Shown: positions 18,062-26,504, counted from the stretch's first letter. The stretch is 64,000 bases of DNA from Anaerovibrio lipolyticus (GCF_021531495.1 NZ_JADYTY010000007.1:20140-84139), one strand, 5' to 3'. Notes: generated by a model not told the origin, from the sequence alone. Made by a program: numbers and translations.

Positions 18062-18775
18062 ATGAATTTTGAATTAGATATGCATACTCATACTATTGCC
18101 AGCGGACATGCCTATGGCACCATTAGAGAAATGGCCCAGGGAGCAGCGGAAAAGGGATTGAAGCTGCTAGGGATTACAGAACATTCTCCCTCTATGCCAG
18201 GCACAGTAGAAGATATATATTATTGCAATTTGCATTTGGTGCCTAAAAGGCTGTATGGGGTAGAGCTGTTATTTGGCAGTGAAATAAATGTGTTGCAGGA
18301 CGGCACCTTGGATATACCTGGTAAGGTGCTGAACAATCAGATTGATTATGGCATTGTGGGCATTCACAGCTGTTGCTACAAGGATGCAGGCCGGGAGCAG
18401 AATACAGACAATCTCATTAGCTGTATGAAGCATCCTCGGATCAAATTCGTTTCCCATCCAGATGATGACCATACGCCACTGAATTATGAGAGATTGGTGC
18501 AGGCAGCCAAGGAATATCATGTGGCTTTGGAGGTTAACAATAGCTCCTTTTTGAAGCCGGAATATCGTTGGAACTGTGTAGAGAATTATCGAACAATGTT
18601 GTCCTTGTGCCGGCAGTATGACGCTCCTATTATTGTGGATTCCGATGCCCATGATCCATCCTGGGTAGGCTGTTTTGAGGAAGCTCAGAAGTTGTTGACG
18701 GAAATTGACTTCCCAGAGGAGCTGGTATTGAATCGCAGTGTGGCAGAAGTAAAAAAATTCATTGCTAAGGCATAG
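18062..18775 (+). CDS. PHP-domain phosphoesterase (YcdX-like)
   Basis: A 237-residue PHP-family metal-dependent phosphatase. The N-terminal metal motif DMHTHTIASGHAYG (5-18) is followed by GITEHSP, GIHSCCY, VSHPDDD and the C-terminal VDSDAHDP, together supplying the trinuclear metal ligands typical of YcdX. It is a single-domain enzyme, not the histidinol phosphatase or polymerase-associated form as far as can be seen. The physiological substrate is unknown. ATG has GGAGG just upstream. The LacI-type regulator gene follows after 39 bases, but a functional link to sucrose use is unproven. Confidence 0.87.
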   Translation: MNFELDMHTHTIASGHAYGTIREMAQGAAEKGLKLLGITEHSPSMPGTVEDIYYCNLHLVPKRLYGVELLFGSEINVLQDGTLDIPGKVLNNQIDYGIVGIHSCCYKDAGREQNTDNLISCMKHPRIKFVSHPDDDHTPLNYERLVQAAKEYHVALEVNNSSFLKPEYRWNCVENYRTMLSLCRQYDAPIIVDSDAHDPSWVGCFEEAQKLLTEIDFPEELVLNRSVAEVKKFIAKA

Positions 18776-18814
18776 TGTTTTTGTTGATATAAGGAGATTT
18801 TGCAGGAAGAGGAT

Positions 18815-19789
18815 ATGGCAAGAATTAAGGATGTTGCAAAGGAAGCCGGGGTAGCACCTAGTACGGTATCTCTGGTGTTGAATAAAAAAGGCTATGTTTC
18901 TGAGGAAACCCGTCTCAAGGTAGAAGCAGCTGTGGAAAAGCTGAATTATATTCCCAGCGAAATGGCCAGGAATTTGTCCCTGCAGCGGACGAATATTATC
19001 GGAGTTATAGTACCATCTATTTCCCATCCATTTTTCTCTGAGCTGGCAGAGGCTTTGGAAACAGAGCTGTACAGTCTGGGTTATAAGATGATGCTTTGCT
19101 GTACCAAATACAAGGAAAATTCAGAGCGGAAATTTATTGAAATGCTAAAAAGACAAACTATGGATGGCATTATAATGGGGGCTCATTCTCTGGATGTGTC
19201 TATTTATGAGGGGCTAAAGGAGCCAGTTATTGCCTTTGACCGTTACCTCAATGACAATATTCCCATTGTTCACTGTGACCATTGCATAGGTGGCCGGCTG
19301 GCGGCAGAGGCTTTTTTACAGCATGATTGTCATCATGTCATTGGTATTGAGGGGTATCAGGGGGTGCACACTCCTGCTAATGATTACCACAGGGTATTTC
19401 ACGAAACCATGCGGCAGCATGGCGTGACAACGGATATTTTGGAAATGCCTTGGAATGCTTTTACCTATGAGGATTTTTTGGCAACAGCCGAAAAACTGTT
19501 TAAGGAATATCGGGATATTGATGGTATATTTGGTTCCGATATGGCCATAGCCAGCTGTATGCGGGTGGCGGCTCAAAGGGGGTATCGCATACCCCGGGAT
19601 ATAAAAATGGTGGCTTATGATGGCACCGGGATGACTCAGACTGGTATTCAACCCATAACAGCAGTAAGGCAGCCTATTGAGAAATTGGCGGCTATTGCAG
19701 CTCAGAAGGTGGTCAGCAAGGTAAAAGGTACAAAAGATAATCTACCTTGGGTGTTACAGCCAAGGCTTTTGAAGGGCGAGACCTGTTAG
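18815..19789 (+). CDS. LacI-family transcriptional regulator of the sucrose genes
   Basis: A 324-residue repressor with an N-terminal lac-type helix-turn-helix (IKDVAKEAGVAPSTVSLVLN, 4-23), a hinge helix (AR-N-LSLQRT) and a periplasmic-binding-protein-like sugar domain. I prefer ATG 18815 over the in-frame TTG 18800, because the former has AGGAAG at 18804-18809 and yields the usual MARIKDVA start. It lies directly upstream of the sucrose-6-phosphate hydrolase gene, whose promoter carries a palindromic LacI-type operator. It therefore probably represses that gene until sucrose or sucrose-phosphate binds. Confidence 0.9.
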   Translation: MARIKDVAKEAGVAPSTVSLVLNKKGYVSEETRLKVEAAVEKLNYIPSEMARNLSLQRTNIIGVIVPSISHPFFSELAEALETELYSLGYKMMLCCTKYKENSERKFIEMLKRQTMDGIIMGAHSLDVSIYEGLKEPVIAFDRYLNDNIPIVHCDHCIGGRLAAEAFLQHDCHHVIGIEGYQGVHTPANDYHRVFHETMRQHGVTTDILEMPWNAFTYEDFLATAEKLFKEYRDIDGIFGSDMAIASCMRVAAQRGYRIPRDIKMVAYDGTGMTQTGIQPITAVRQPIEKLAAIAAQKVVSKVKGTKDNLPWVLQPRLLKGETC

Positions 19790-19808
19790 ACAGGTTTCGC
19801 TTTTTATT
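19776..19808 (+). terminator. Intrinsic terminator of the LacI gene
   Basis: GCGAGACCTG (19776-19785) pairs with CAGGTTTCGC (19791-19800), with one G-T pair, and TTTTTATT follows. The stem overlaps the last four codons and the stop of the regulator gene. Confidence 0.85.
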
Positions 19809-19842
19809 ATCAAAAATCGTTTATACAAATCTCAAAAAGCTA

Positions 19843-19871
19843 TTGACAAATTATTGTTTTATAACTATTAT
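19843..19871 (+). promoter_or_regulatory. Promoter of the sucrose-6-phosphate hydrolase gene
   Basis: Consensus TTGACA (19843-19848), a 17-base spacer and TATTAT (19866-19871). The expected transcription start falls at about 19878, right where the operator begins. Confidence 0.85.
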
Positions 19872-19878
19872 AGAAGTA

Positions 19879-19893
19879 TCAAACCGGTTCGAG
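19879..19893 (+). promoter_or_regulatory. LacI-family operator
   Basis: The near-palindrome TCAAACCGGTTCGAG is centred on the CpG of AACCGGTT, the typical LacI/ScrR-type operator core. It overlaps the predicted transcription start of the hydrolase gene, an arrangement suited to simple repression by the adjacent regulator. Confidence 0.75.
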
Positions 19894-19926
19894 ATAATAA
19901 GTGCGAAGAAAAATGGGGGTATTTTG

Positions 19927-21300
19927 GTGAAAGAAGAAATGCAGGTAACAAATCAGCGGTATCGTTTGGGCTATCATTTGATGCCAAAAAGTGGTTGGAT
20001 TAATGATCCAAATGGTTTTTCCTATTTCAAGGGCTATTATCATATGTTTTATCAGTATTATCCATATGCAGCAGAGTGGGGGCCTATGCATTGGGGACAC
20101 GCCCGCAGCAAGGATATGATTCATTGGGAGACTTTGCCAACAGCTTTGGTTCCAGGTGATATGGAAAGCGGCTGCTTTTCTGGCAGTGCTATTGAGCATG
20201 ATGGCAAGCTGTGGCTGATTTACACTGGTCATCATTATTTTGAGCCAAATGACAATGAATCCTTCTATGAGAATCAGAACTTGGCTTATAGTGAGGATGG
20301 GGTACATTTTACCAAATATGAAGGCAATCCAGTTCTCAGAGTGCCAGCAGACAATACCAAGCATTTCCGTGATCCAAAGGTTTGGAAAGAGGGAGATACC
20401 TTCTACATGGTTTTGGGCAGTCAGGGAGAGGACGAGCTGGGACGGGCTTTGCTCTTTGTCTCCAAGGATTTGATTAATTGGGAGCGGGTATCCATACTTT
20501 CCAAGGCCAAGAATCTGAAGGAGGAAGGCTATATGTGGGAGTGTCCTGATTTCTTCCATCTGGATGGACAGGATGTACTGCTGATGTCTCCACAGGGGTT
20601 GGAGGCAGATGGAGATAGATTCCGCAATCTGAACCAGACTGGCTATATTATGGGCCAGCTGGGAGAGGACAAGGTTCTCTCCAGAGGTGAATTTGTAGAA
20701 ATCGACAATGGTCACGATTTCTATGCTACTCAGACCATGCTGACTCCAGATGGCCGTAGAGTTATGGTGGCTTGGATGAATGCCTGGGATTCTGATATGC
20801 ATGAAAAGCAGGATGGCTGGGCTGGTGCTTTGACTATTCCTAGAGAATTGCATATCAAGGATGACCATATTTATCAGCAGCCTGTTAATGAAATGGAAGC
20901 ATTGAGAACTGCCAAGCTTATAGCAGGTGTGATGGAGACTGGTCATGAATATGAGCTGCCAAGAACAGCTGAGTTGAACCTGGCTTTTGAGGCAGCAGAT
21001 GGAGAACTGTTTACCATTACCGATGGAGAGCACAATCTTACCATTGGAGCAGATACAGAAGGCGGCCGTTTGGTTATTCAGCGCAATACCAAGGATGGGG
21101 AGAGAGCAGCTCAGGTAGCAGATTTTGCCAATCTGAAATTACAGATTTTTGTGGACAAGACCTCTGCTGAAATCTTTGTAAATGAAGGGGAAAGAACATT
21201 TACTGAGAGAATCTATTGGGATGCACCACTGACCATAGAAATGGGCAGCAGCTGTCAGGCAGTTGTCTACAAATTGGAAGAAGAAACTAATAAGTATTAA
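19927..21300 (+). CDS. Glycoside hydrolase family 32, sucrose-6-phosphate hydrolase / invertase
   Basis: Splits sucrose or sucrose 6-phosphate. The 457-residue protein shows the GH32 five-bladed propeller signatures: WINDPNGF (nucleophile Asp about 26), FRDPKVW (about 148) and WECPDFF with the acid/base Glu (about 206). A C-terminal beta-sandwich domain starts at about 335. GTG 19927 with GGGGG upstream is my start; ATG 19939 is possible. The frame is open upstream to 19747 but that part covers promoter and operator. No signal peptide, so cytoplasmic. It is followed by a broken permease gene. Confidence 0.92.
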   Translation: MKEEMQVTNQRYRLGYHLMPKSGWINDPNGFSYFKGYYHMFYQYYPYAAEWGPMHWGHARSKDMIHWETLPTALVPGDMESGCFSGSAIEHDGKLWLIYTGHHYFEPNDNESFYENQNLAYSEDGVHFTKYEGNPVLRVPADNTKHFRDPKVWKEGDTFYMVLGSQGEDELGRALLFVSKDLINWERVSILSKAKNLKEEGYMWECPDFFHLDGQDVLLMSPQGLEADGDRFRNLNQTGYIMGQLGEDKVLSRGEFVEIDNGHDFYATQTMLTPDGRRVMVAWMNAWDSDMHEKQDGWAGALTIPRELHIKDDHIYQQPVNEMEALRTAKLIAGVMETGHEYELPRTAELNLAFEAADGELFTITDGEHNLTIGADTEGGRLVIQRNTKDGERAAQVADFANLKLQIFVDKTSAEIFVNEGERTFTERIYWDAPLTIEMGSSCQAVVYKLEEETNKY

Positions 21301-21318
21301 GACGAGGGGTTAAAGGTT

Positions 21319-21767
21319 ATGGATAAGTTAAAGGCATTTGCCAATCCTTTTTATAGAGCAAGCTCCGCAGAAATTCTGCTGTTCTTTGCTGGCTGGGGTA
21401 TCTACAGGTATTCCTGGAGTTCCTGATGATGGGTGTAGTACCAGTTGTGATGAAGAAAATCGGTGTCCGCAAGTTAATTCTGCTCCATGCACCAGAAACT
21501 GCTTTGTTCATTCTGGGTATCTTCCGCTATTTCACTTTGCATTTTGATACCCGTATGTCTGCCACCATTTATATGGTAGGCTTCCAGATTGCGGCTCAGG
21601 TAGGCCAGATTATCTTCTCCACCCCATTGGGGGCATTGCATGACGATATCGGCTATCAGAGCACCTTCCTGGTAATTTCCGGTATTGTTATGGTAGCCAG
21701 CATCTATGCCTTTGCTATTCTGAAAAAGGACGGTCAGGATGTAGGCGGCCAGCCATTGGAAAGCTAA
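21319..21767 (+). pseudogene. Oligosaccharide:H+ symporter (LacY/sucrose permease family), internal deletion
   Basis: The gene starts at ATG 21319 with a normal family N-terminus (MDKLKAFANPFYRASSAEI, then LLFFAGWG). At about 21392-21405 it jumps to the last third of the protein in another frame: YLQVFLEFLMMGVVPVVMKK, and on to KKDGQDVGGQPLES, stop 21765-21767. About 25 N-terminal and about 120 C-terminal residues remain of an expected 420 or so. Read straight, translation stops at TGA 21424. It sits 18 bases after the hydrolase gene, in the place expected for the sucrose permease of this operon. Confidence 0.85.
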
Positions 21768-21799
21768 TTACATAATATTAAAAACTCCCTTTTGATTTT

Positions 21800-21849
21800 G
21801 GATATACCCTCCTCCCTTTACGGTATATCCCTAATCAGCAGGGATTTTT
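21800..21849 (+). terminator. Terminator hairpins after the permease remnant
   Basis: GGATATACC (21800-21808) pairs perfectly with GGTATATCC (21822-21830). A second, overlapping hairpin ATCCCT/AGGGAT (21827-21832 with 21840-21845) is followed by TTTTT, which is the likely termination site. Confidence 0.65.
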
Positions 21850-21974
21850 GCCATATTAAGAAATCTTAAATTTTGACGATAGATATAGTGGCAGGGATTT
21901 TGCCGAACAGTAATCAAAGGAATGAAAGGCGTTTCGACGGCATGGTATGCCGTGCGTGAAAGGAGCTTTTGGAT

Positions 21975-22388
21975 ATGAGTGCAAGAATTGATGGTGCTTC
22001 TACGGGTATTGGCTTTGGCGTATCAGGTACAGTTAAAAAGAATAGCTCAGATACCAGCGAAATGTTTTCTCAGATTTTGGAGAAGATGAAGAAAGGCGAG
22101 AGCCCGTCTCTAGGAGCAGGCAGTGATGATGCTAGTGATGAAGATACAGTTACTGTAACGAGGATTTTGTCAGATGGTTCTACGCTTATCACTACGATGA
22201 AGGATGGCAAGATTGTTTCTCAGACCAAGACACATGCAGCAGTTCAGGAGGAGAGCCCTAAGCTGCTAGACACTGTCGTAGAAAAAGGCATCTGGAAAGC
22301 AGAAGAGACAGAAACTGCTGAAGCTGTGGCATCATATATGGCAGCAAATTCAGGAAATGACATATTAGGATTGCTTAACACAAAATAA
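21975..22388 (+). CDS. Hypothetical protein, small and acidic
   Basis: A 137-residue protein I cannot assign. It is hydrophilic with no signal peptide or membrane segment. It has a Ser/Asp-rich linker (about 45-58) and a short beta-rich core TVTRILSDGSTLITTMKDGK (about 60-79), followed by VSQTKTHA. ATG 21975 has AAAGGAG at 21959-21965; the upstream TTG 21969 is a poorer start. The 5' leader holds a tight hairpin ACGGCAT/ATGCCGT with a three-base loop (21937-21953). Codon use fits the chromosome, so it is probably a real gene. Confidence 0.7.
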   Translation: MSARIDGASTGIGFGVSGTVKKNSSDTSEMFSQILEKMKKGESPSLGAGSDDASDEDTVTVTRILSDGSTLITTMKDGKIVSQTKTHAAVQEESPKLLDTVVEKGIWKAEETETAEAVASYMAANSGNDILGLLNTK

Positions 22389-22410
22389 TAATGTTTTTTT
22401 CAAAAAGTGC

Positions 22411-22439
22411 TTGACTCTTTGATGATAAACTGCTATAGT
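22411..22439 (+). promoter_or_regulatory. Promoter of the tRNA cluster
   Basis: TTGACT (22411-22416), a 17-base spacer and TATAGT (22434-22439). The leader then carries a perfect hairpin CTGTCAGC/GCTGACAG (22446-22453 with 22471-22478) just before the first tRNA. Confidence 0.8.
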
Positions 22440-22485
22440 ATATATCTGTCAGCGGGTTACACACTGTATAGCTGACAGATGATGT

Positions 22486-22570
22486 GGGTAGGTGCCCGAG
22501 TGGTTAAAGGGAACGGACTGTAAATCCGTCGCCGTAGGCTACGATGGTTCGAATCCATCCCTGCCCACCA
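22486..22570 (+). tRNA. tRNA-Tyr (GTA)
   Basis: An 85-base tRNA with a long variable arm. Acceptor GGGTAGG (22486-22492) pairs with CCTGCCC (22560-22566), followed by discriminator A and encoded CCA. The anticodon loop CTGTAAA gives GTA. The T arm reads GATGG-TTCGAAT-CCATC. Confidence 0.97.
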
Positions 22571-22578
22571 TTTATCAT

Positions 22579-22654
<76 letters not shown>

Positions 22655-22666
22655 AATTGTTATTAT

Positions 22667-22742
<76 letters not shown>

Positions 22743-22748
22743 TTATAT

Positions 22749-22825
22749 GGCTGCGTAGCTCAGTTGGCTAGAGCATTCGGTTCATACCCGGAGTGTCAGG
22801 AGTTCAAATCTCTTCGCAGCCACCA
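22749..22825 (+). tRNA. Elongator tRNA-Met (CAT)
   Basis: A 77-base tRNA. Acceptor GGCTGCG (22749-22755) pairs fully with CGCAGCC (22815-22821), discriminator A, CCA encoded. The anticodon loop TTCATAC gives CAT. Full acceptor pairing separates it from the initiator. A lysidine-modified tRNA-Ile2 is less likely given the overall elongator-Met sequence. Confidence 0.92.
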
Positions 22826-22837
22826 ACTATGTGATTT

Positions 22838-22864
22838 AACCCCTTGCTTGTGAGGGGTTTTATT
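22838..22864 (+). terminator. tRNA cluster terminator
   Basis: AACCCCT (22838-22844) pairs with AGGGGTT (22853-22859), then TTTATTA. It ends the four-tRNA transcript. Confidence 0.85.
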
Positions 22865-22913
22865 ATGCCGATAAATAAAATGTCAGGATTGTCAGTATTT
22901 CCTTATGAAGTTA

Positions 22914-22942
22914 TTGACATGCGTAGGTATTTGTGATAAATT
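22914..22942 (+). promoter_or_regulatory. Promoter of rpmG-secE-nusG-rplKA
   Basis: TTGACA (22914-22919), a 17-base spacer and TAAATT (22937-22942) preceded by TG at -15/-14 (extended -10). Confidence 0.65.
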
Positions 22943-22996
22943 ATATCAGTGACATTTTGTGGTGTCTCAATAATCTAATCAGAAGGAGTGCATAAA

Positions 22997-23146
22997 ATGC
23001 GCAATGCAGTTACGTTGGCCTGCACTGAGTGCAAGAGCCGCAACTATCAGACCAACAAGAACAAGAAGAACGATCCTGATAGAATCGAATTCAACAAGTA
23101 TTGTAAGTTCTGCAAGAAGCACACTCTGCATAAGGAGACTAAGTAA
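22997..23146 (+). CDS. rpmG: 50S ribosomal protein L33
   Basis: A 49-residue basic protein [19 protein letters not shown]..., with two Cys pairs (CTEC and CKFC), i.e. the zinc-binding form of L33. ATG 22997 has AGAAGGAG just upstream. Its place before secE-nusG is conserved in Firmicutes. Confidence 0.95.
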   Translation: MRNAVTLACTECKSRNYQTNKNKKNDPDRIEFNKYCKFCKKHTLHKETK

Positions 23147-23194
23147 TTAGTCCGCAGTTGTTGGGTTTTGCAGTATAAGACAGGATGTGAAGCA

Positions 23195-23419
23195 ATGGCG
23201 GAGACAAAGACGTCAGGTGCTCAGCCGAAGTCTTCAGGCTTTAACCCTGTGCAGTTTTTGCGTGAAGTCTCTGCTGAGATGAAGAAGGTATCCTGGTCTA
23301 CCAGACGTGAGCTGGCGAAATACACTGTAGTGGTTAGCATTACCGTGTTTATCGTTTGCGCACTTATCTGGATTTGTGATAGCTTCTTCGCAAGATTGTT
23401 TAATCTCATTGTACGTTAA
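23195..23419 (+). CDS. secE: Preprotein translocase subunit SecE
   Basis: A 74-residue single-span subunit of the SecYEG channel. A hydrophilic N-terminus is followed by the conserved FLREVSAEMKKVSWSTRRE amphipathic region (about 27-45) and one membrane helix (about 48-70). ATG 23195 is preferred over TTG 23168 because of AGGA spacing and family length. nusG follows after 21 bases. Confidence 0.95.
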   Translation: MAETKTSGAQPKSSGFNPVQFLREVSAEMKKVSWSTRRELAKYTVVVSITVFIVCALIWICDSFFARLFNLIVR

Positions 23420-23440
23420 AGACTGGAGGGTGCGTCTGGG

Positions 23441-23989
23441 ATGGGATCCGAGAAAGAATCAGCTAGACACTGGTATGTAGTCCATACCTATTCCGGTTAC
23501 GAAAACAAGGTGCTGGAAAGTCTCAAACAGAAGGTTCAGTCCATGGGTCTGGAGAACGAGATCTTCGATGTAATCATTCCTGAAAAGGAAGAGGTTGAGA
23601 AGAAGGATGGCGTCGAAAAAGTAATCAAGAGGAAGATTTTCCCAGGTTATGTCCTGGTGAATATGATTGTCAATGAAAAAACCTGGTATGATGTCCGCAA
23701 TACGGATGGCGTTACTGGTTTTGTAGGTTCTGGCACCAAGCCGATTCCTTTGACTGAAGATGAGTATGAGAACATTCTGAGGGAAATGGGCGTAGAAAAG
23801 ACCAAGGTTGTACATGATATTGATGTAGAAGTTGGGGAGACAGTAAAAATCTGCTCCGGCCCATTTGAAAATTTTGCAGCAAAAGTTGTATCTGTTGACG
23901 ACGAGAAGGGTAAGATTAAAGCTCTTGTTGATATGTTCGGCAGAGAAACTAATGTTGAACTTGACTTCGATCAAGTTGAAAAGAATTAA
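23441..23989 (+). CDS. nusG: Transcription termination/antitermination factor NusG
   Basis: A 182-residue RNA polymerase-bound elongation factor coupling transcription to the ribosome or Rho. The NGN domain starts RHWYVVHTYSGYENKV and contains KIFPGYVLVNM. The C-terminal KOW domain (about 128-182) has VGETVKICSGPFENF. Normal length, and the usual position between secE and rplK. Confidence 0.97.
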   Translation: MGSEKESARHWYVVHTYSGYENKVLESLKQKVQSMGLENEIFDVIIPEKEEVEKKDGVEKVIKRKIFPGYVLVNMIVNEKTWYDVRNTDGVTGFVGSGTKPIPLTEDEYENILREMGVEKTKVVHDIDVEVGETVKICSGPFENFAAKVVSVDDEKGKIKALVDMFGRETNVELDFDQVEKN

Positions 23990-24015
23990 TTTCCATTTAA
24001 GGAGGTGGATTCAAG

Positions 24016-24441
24016 ATGGCAAAGAAAGTCGCTAAAATGGTAAAGTTACAGGTTCAGGCTGGTAAAGCTACTCCAGCTCCTCCAGTAGGTCCTGCACTTG
24101 GTCAGGCTGGTGTTAACATCATGGCCTTCGTTAAGGAGTTCAATGAGAGAACTGCTAAGCAGGCTGGTCTGATTATTCCAGTAGAGATTACTGTATTTGA
24201 GGATAGATCCTTTACCTTTATTACCAAGACTCCTCCAGCTGCTGTACTTCTGAAGAAGGCTGCAGGTATTGAGAAGGCTTCTGGTGAACCAAACAAGAAT
24301 AAGGTTGCTACCCTGCCTCGTGCTAAGGCACAGGAGATTGCTGAGAGCAAGATGCAGGATCTGAACGCTGCAAGCGTTGAGGCTGCTACCCGTATGATTG
24401 AGGGTACTGCCCGCAGCATGGGTATCGTTATCACTGACTAA
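24016..24441 (+). CDS. rplK: 50S ribosomal protein L11
   Basis: A 141-residue component of the GTPase-associated centre. [20 protein letters not shown] and [15 protein letters not shown] are diagnostic. It is preceded by AAGGAGGTG, and rplA follows across a leader with an L1-binding-like hairpin. Confidence 0.97.
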   Translation: MAKKVAKMVKLQVQAGKATPAPPVGPALGQAGVNIMAFVKEFNERTAKQAGLIIPVEITVFEDRSFTFITKTPPAAVLLKKAAGIEKASGEPNKNKVATLPRAKAQEIAESKMQDLNAASVEAATRMIEGTARSMGIVITD

Positions 24442-24460
24442 TAGTCAATGAACGAAGCAC

Positions 24461-24490
24461 CCGTGGGAGGAAAATCCGTTATTACCACGA
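24461..24490 (+). promoter_or_regulatory. Probable L1-binding autoregulatory hairpin
   Basis: Between rplK and rplA, CGTGG (24462-24466) pairs with CCACG (24485-24489). The strands GGGAGG and the CCGTTATTA internal loop resemble the L1 site on 23S rRNA, as seen in rplK-rplA leaders of other Firmicutes. It would let excess L1 repress its own translation. Confidence 0.6.
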
Positions 24491-24505
24491 AGGGAGAATT
24501 TTTTC

Positions 24506-25189
24506 ATGGCAAAAGCAGGTAAGAAGTATCAGGACGCTGTAAAGCTTCTTGAGACTGGCAAGGTTTATACTGTTGAAGAGGCTATTGAGCTCGTAAAGAA
24601 GACTGCAACTGCAAAGTTCGACGAGACCATTGAGCTTCATGTGCGTCTGGGTGTAGATCCTAAGTACGCTGATCAGCAGGTTCGTGGCGCAATGGTGCTG
24701 CCACATGGCACTGGTAAGTCCAAGCGTGTATTGGTATTTGCCAAGGGTGCAAAGGTAGACGAGGCTGAGGCCGCTGGCGCAGACTTCGTTGGCTCCGATG
24801 AAATCGTAGCAAAGATTCAGGGCGGTTGGACCGATTTTGATGTAGCTGTTGCTACCCCTGATATGATGGGTACCGTAGGTCGTATTGGTAAGATCCTCGG
24901 TCCTCGTGGCTTGATGCCGAACCCTAAGTTGGGTACTGTTACTATGGACCTGACTAAGGCTATCAGTGAGATTAAGGCTGGTAAGGTTGAGTACCGTACC
25001 GATAAGGCTGGTAATGTACATTGCCCTATCGGCAAGGCTTCTTTCGATGCAGAGAAGCTGGTTGCTAACTTTAACGCACTGATGGATACTTTAATTAGAG
25101 TAAAACCGGCTGCTGCAAAAGGTCAGTATATCCGCTCTGTAACTGTCAGCGCTACTATGGGCCCTGGCGTTCCAGTAGTTCACGCATAA
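24506..25189 (+). CDS. rplA: 50S ribosomal protein L1
   Basis: A 227-residue L1-stalk protein. It begins [20 protein letters not shown] and contains [19 protein letters not shown], the family signature. ATG 24506 with GAAGGGAG upstream. L1 also acts as a translational repressor of its operon. Confidence 0.97.
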   Translation: MAKAGKKYQDAVKLLETGKVYTVEEAIELVKKTATAKFDETIELHVRLGVDPKYADQQVRGAMVLPHGTGKSKRVLVFAKGAKVDEAEAAGADFVGSDEIVAKIQGGWTDFDVAVATPDMMGTVGRIGKILGPRGLMPNPKLGTVTMDLTKAISEIKAGKVEYRTDKAGNVHCPIGKASFDAEKLVANFNALMDTLIRVKPAAAKGQYIRSVTVSATMGPGVPVVHA

Positions 25190-25192
25190 TAT

Positions 25193-25221
25193 TTGACATT
25201 TTGCGGGCTGTATAATAAAAT
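25193..25221 (+). promoter_or_regulatory. Promoter of rplJ-rplL
   Basis: TTGACA (25193-25198), a 17-base spacer and TAAAAT (25216-25221), placed directly after the rplA stop. An overlapping TATAAT at 25211 gives too short a spacer. Confidence 0.7.
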
Positions 25222-25350
25222 AGTCTATGGCTGTAGACAGCAGGTAGGATTTTAGATTACTGAAATCCATAAAGGAAACGCCTGCCGAGGCCGGATGGTT
25301 AAGCATGAAACACTGCGGCCTCCGGTAAATCAGCCGGAGGCCGTTTTTGC
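25222..25350 (+). ncRNA. Ribosomal protein L10 leader with attenuator
   Basis: The 5' leader of rplJ contains the kink-turn-like region expected for L10(L12)4 binding (about 25240-25310). A strong hairpin CGGCCTCCGG/CCGGAGGCCG (25316-25325 with 25334-25343) and TTTTT follow. That terminator lies 30 bases before the rplJ start, so expression is probably controlled by attenuation. The segment GCCGAGGCCGG (25284-25294) could compete with the terminator 5' arm. Confidence 0.75.
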
Positions 25351-25377
25351 TCTTAAAATTTGAGAGGAGGTGTATTC

Positions 25378-25926
25378 ATGGCTGTTACTGAAAAGAAAAA
25401 AGCAATTGTTGCTGAATTAAAGGACAAACTCACTAGCGCAAAGGGTGCCGTATTGGTTTCCTACAAGGGCTTGACTGTTGCTCAGGATACTGAGCTGCGT
25501 TCCGAGCTGCGTAAGGCTGGTGTAAATTACCATGTAGTTAAGAACACAATGACTCGTATTGCAGCTACCGAGGCTGGTATGGAGGATCTGGTATCTCATT
25601 TGGAGGGTACCACTGCTCTGGCTGTATCTGCAGAGGATGCAGTTGCACCTGCAAAGGTTATTAGCGAGTTCATGAAGAAGAACAACCTGGAGGATCAGGG
25701 TATCCTGACCATCAAGGCTGGTATTGTAGAGGGTCAGGTTGTAACCGCTGACGAGGTTAAGGCTATCGCTTCTCTGCCATCCCGCGAGGTTCTTCTGGGC
25801 AAGCTGCTGGGCAGCATTCAGGCTCCACTGTCCAACACCGTTGGCGTTATGGGTTCTATGCTCCGCAGTATCGTTACTGTGCTTGATGCAGTTCGTAAGC
25901 AGAAGGAGGAGCAGGCATCTGCATAA
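25378..25926 (+). CDS. rplJ: 50S ribosomal protein L10
   Basis: A 182-residue stalk base that carries L7/L12 dimers on its C-terminal helix. The N-terminus VTEKKKAIVAELKDKL and YKGLTVAQDTELRSELRKAG are typical. ATG 25378 with GAGGAGGTG at 25363-25371; the upstream in-frame TTG is not needed. Confidence 0.96.
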   Translation: MAVTEKKKAIVAELKDKLTSAKGAVLVSYKGLTVAQDTELRSELRKAGVNYHVVKNTMTRIAATEAGMEDLVSHLEGTTALAVSAEDAVAPAKVISEFMKKNNLEDQGILTIKAGIVEGQVVTADEVKAIASLPSREVLLGKLLGSIQAPLSNTVGVMGSMLRSIVTVLDAVRKQKEEQASA

Positions 25927-25998
25927 TTGGCAGATAGCTGCTTTGGCTGCTTAATATATTTTCGAAAATTAATTAATGATTATACGGAGGATTTTAAA

Positions 25999-26367
25999 AT
26001 GACTAACGAAGAGATTTTAGAGGCAATTGGTAACCTGACTGTTCTGGAGCTGTCCGAGCTCGTAAAGGCTGCTGAGGAGAAGTTCGGCGTATCCGCTGCT
26101 GCTCCTGTAGCTGTTGCTGCTGCTGCTCCTGCTGCTGGCGGCGCTGCTGCTGAGAAGTCCGAGTTCGATGTAGTTCTGAAGGACGCTGGCGCAAGCAAGA
26201 TCAACGTAATCAAGGCTGTTCGTGAGGCTACTGGTCTCGGCCTGAAGGAAGCTAAGGCTCTGGTTGATGGCGCTCCTGCTCCTGTAAAGGAAGGCGTATC
26301 CAAGGCTGACGCTGAGGATCTGAAGGGCAAGCTCGAGGCTGCTGGTGCAACTGTAGAGTTGAAGTAA
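25999..26367 (+). CDS. rplL: 50S ribosomal protein L7/L12
   Basis: A 122-residue stalk protein: N-terminal dimerisation domain (1-35), Ala/Gly-rich hinge (about 36-55) and C-terminal factor-binding domain with [17 protein letters not shown] 25999 has ACGGAGG upstream. The frame is open further upstream but without a ribosome binding site. Confidence 0.97.
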   Translation: MTNEEILEAIGNLTVLELSELVKAAEEKFGVSAAAPVAVAAAAPAAGGAAAEKSEFDVVLKDAGASKINVIKAVREATGLGLKEAKALVDGAPAPVKEGVSKADAEDLKGKLEAAGATVELK

Positions 26368-26404
26368 TTTTTGCTTCAAGCCTAAAATTTCAACTGAAAT
26401 TTTC

Positions 26405-26436
26405 AAGACCGTTCCGCAAGGGACGGTCTTTTTTCT
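26405..26436 (+). terminator. rplJL terminator
   Basis: AAGACCGTTCC (26405-26415), GCAA tetraloop, GGGACGGTCTT (26420-26430), then TTTTTC. Confidence 0.9.
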
Positions 26437-26465
26437 TGACAAGTAATATATTTACGATGTATAAT
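26436..26465 (+). promoter_or_regulatory. Dedicated promoter of rpoBC
   Basis: TTGACA (26436-26441) and TATAAT (26460-26465), 18-base spacer, starting immediately after the rplL terminator. Confidence 0.85.
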
Positions 26466-26504
26466 TAAATGCTACTAATAGAGAAATTAATTCGTGCATT
26501 TTCA

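Noticed and set aside
21890..21970. Possible riboswitch before the hypothetical gene at 21975
   Set aside because: Only one 7-bp hairpin is evident, and conserved cores of c-di-GMP or other riboswitches are missing.
26092..26150. Repeat-like GCTGCT tract in rplL
   Set aside because: It encodes the Ala-rich hinge of L7/L12 and is normal for the gene.
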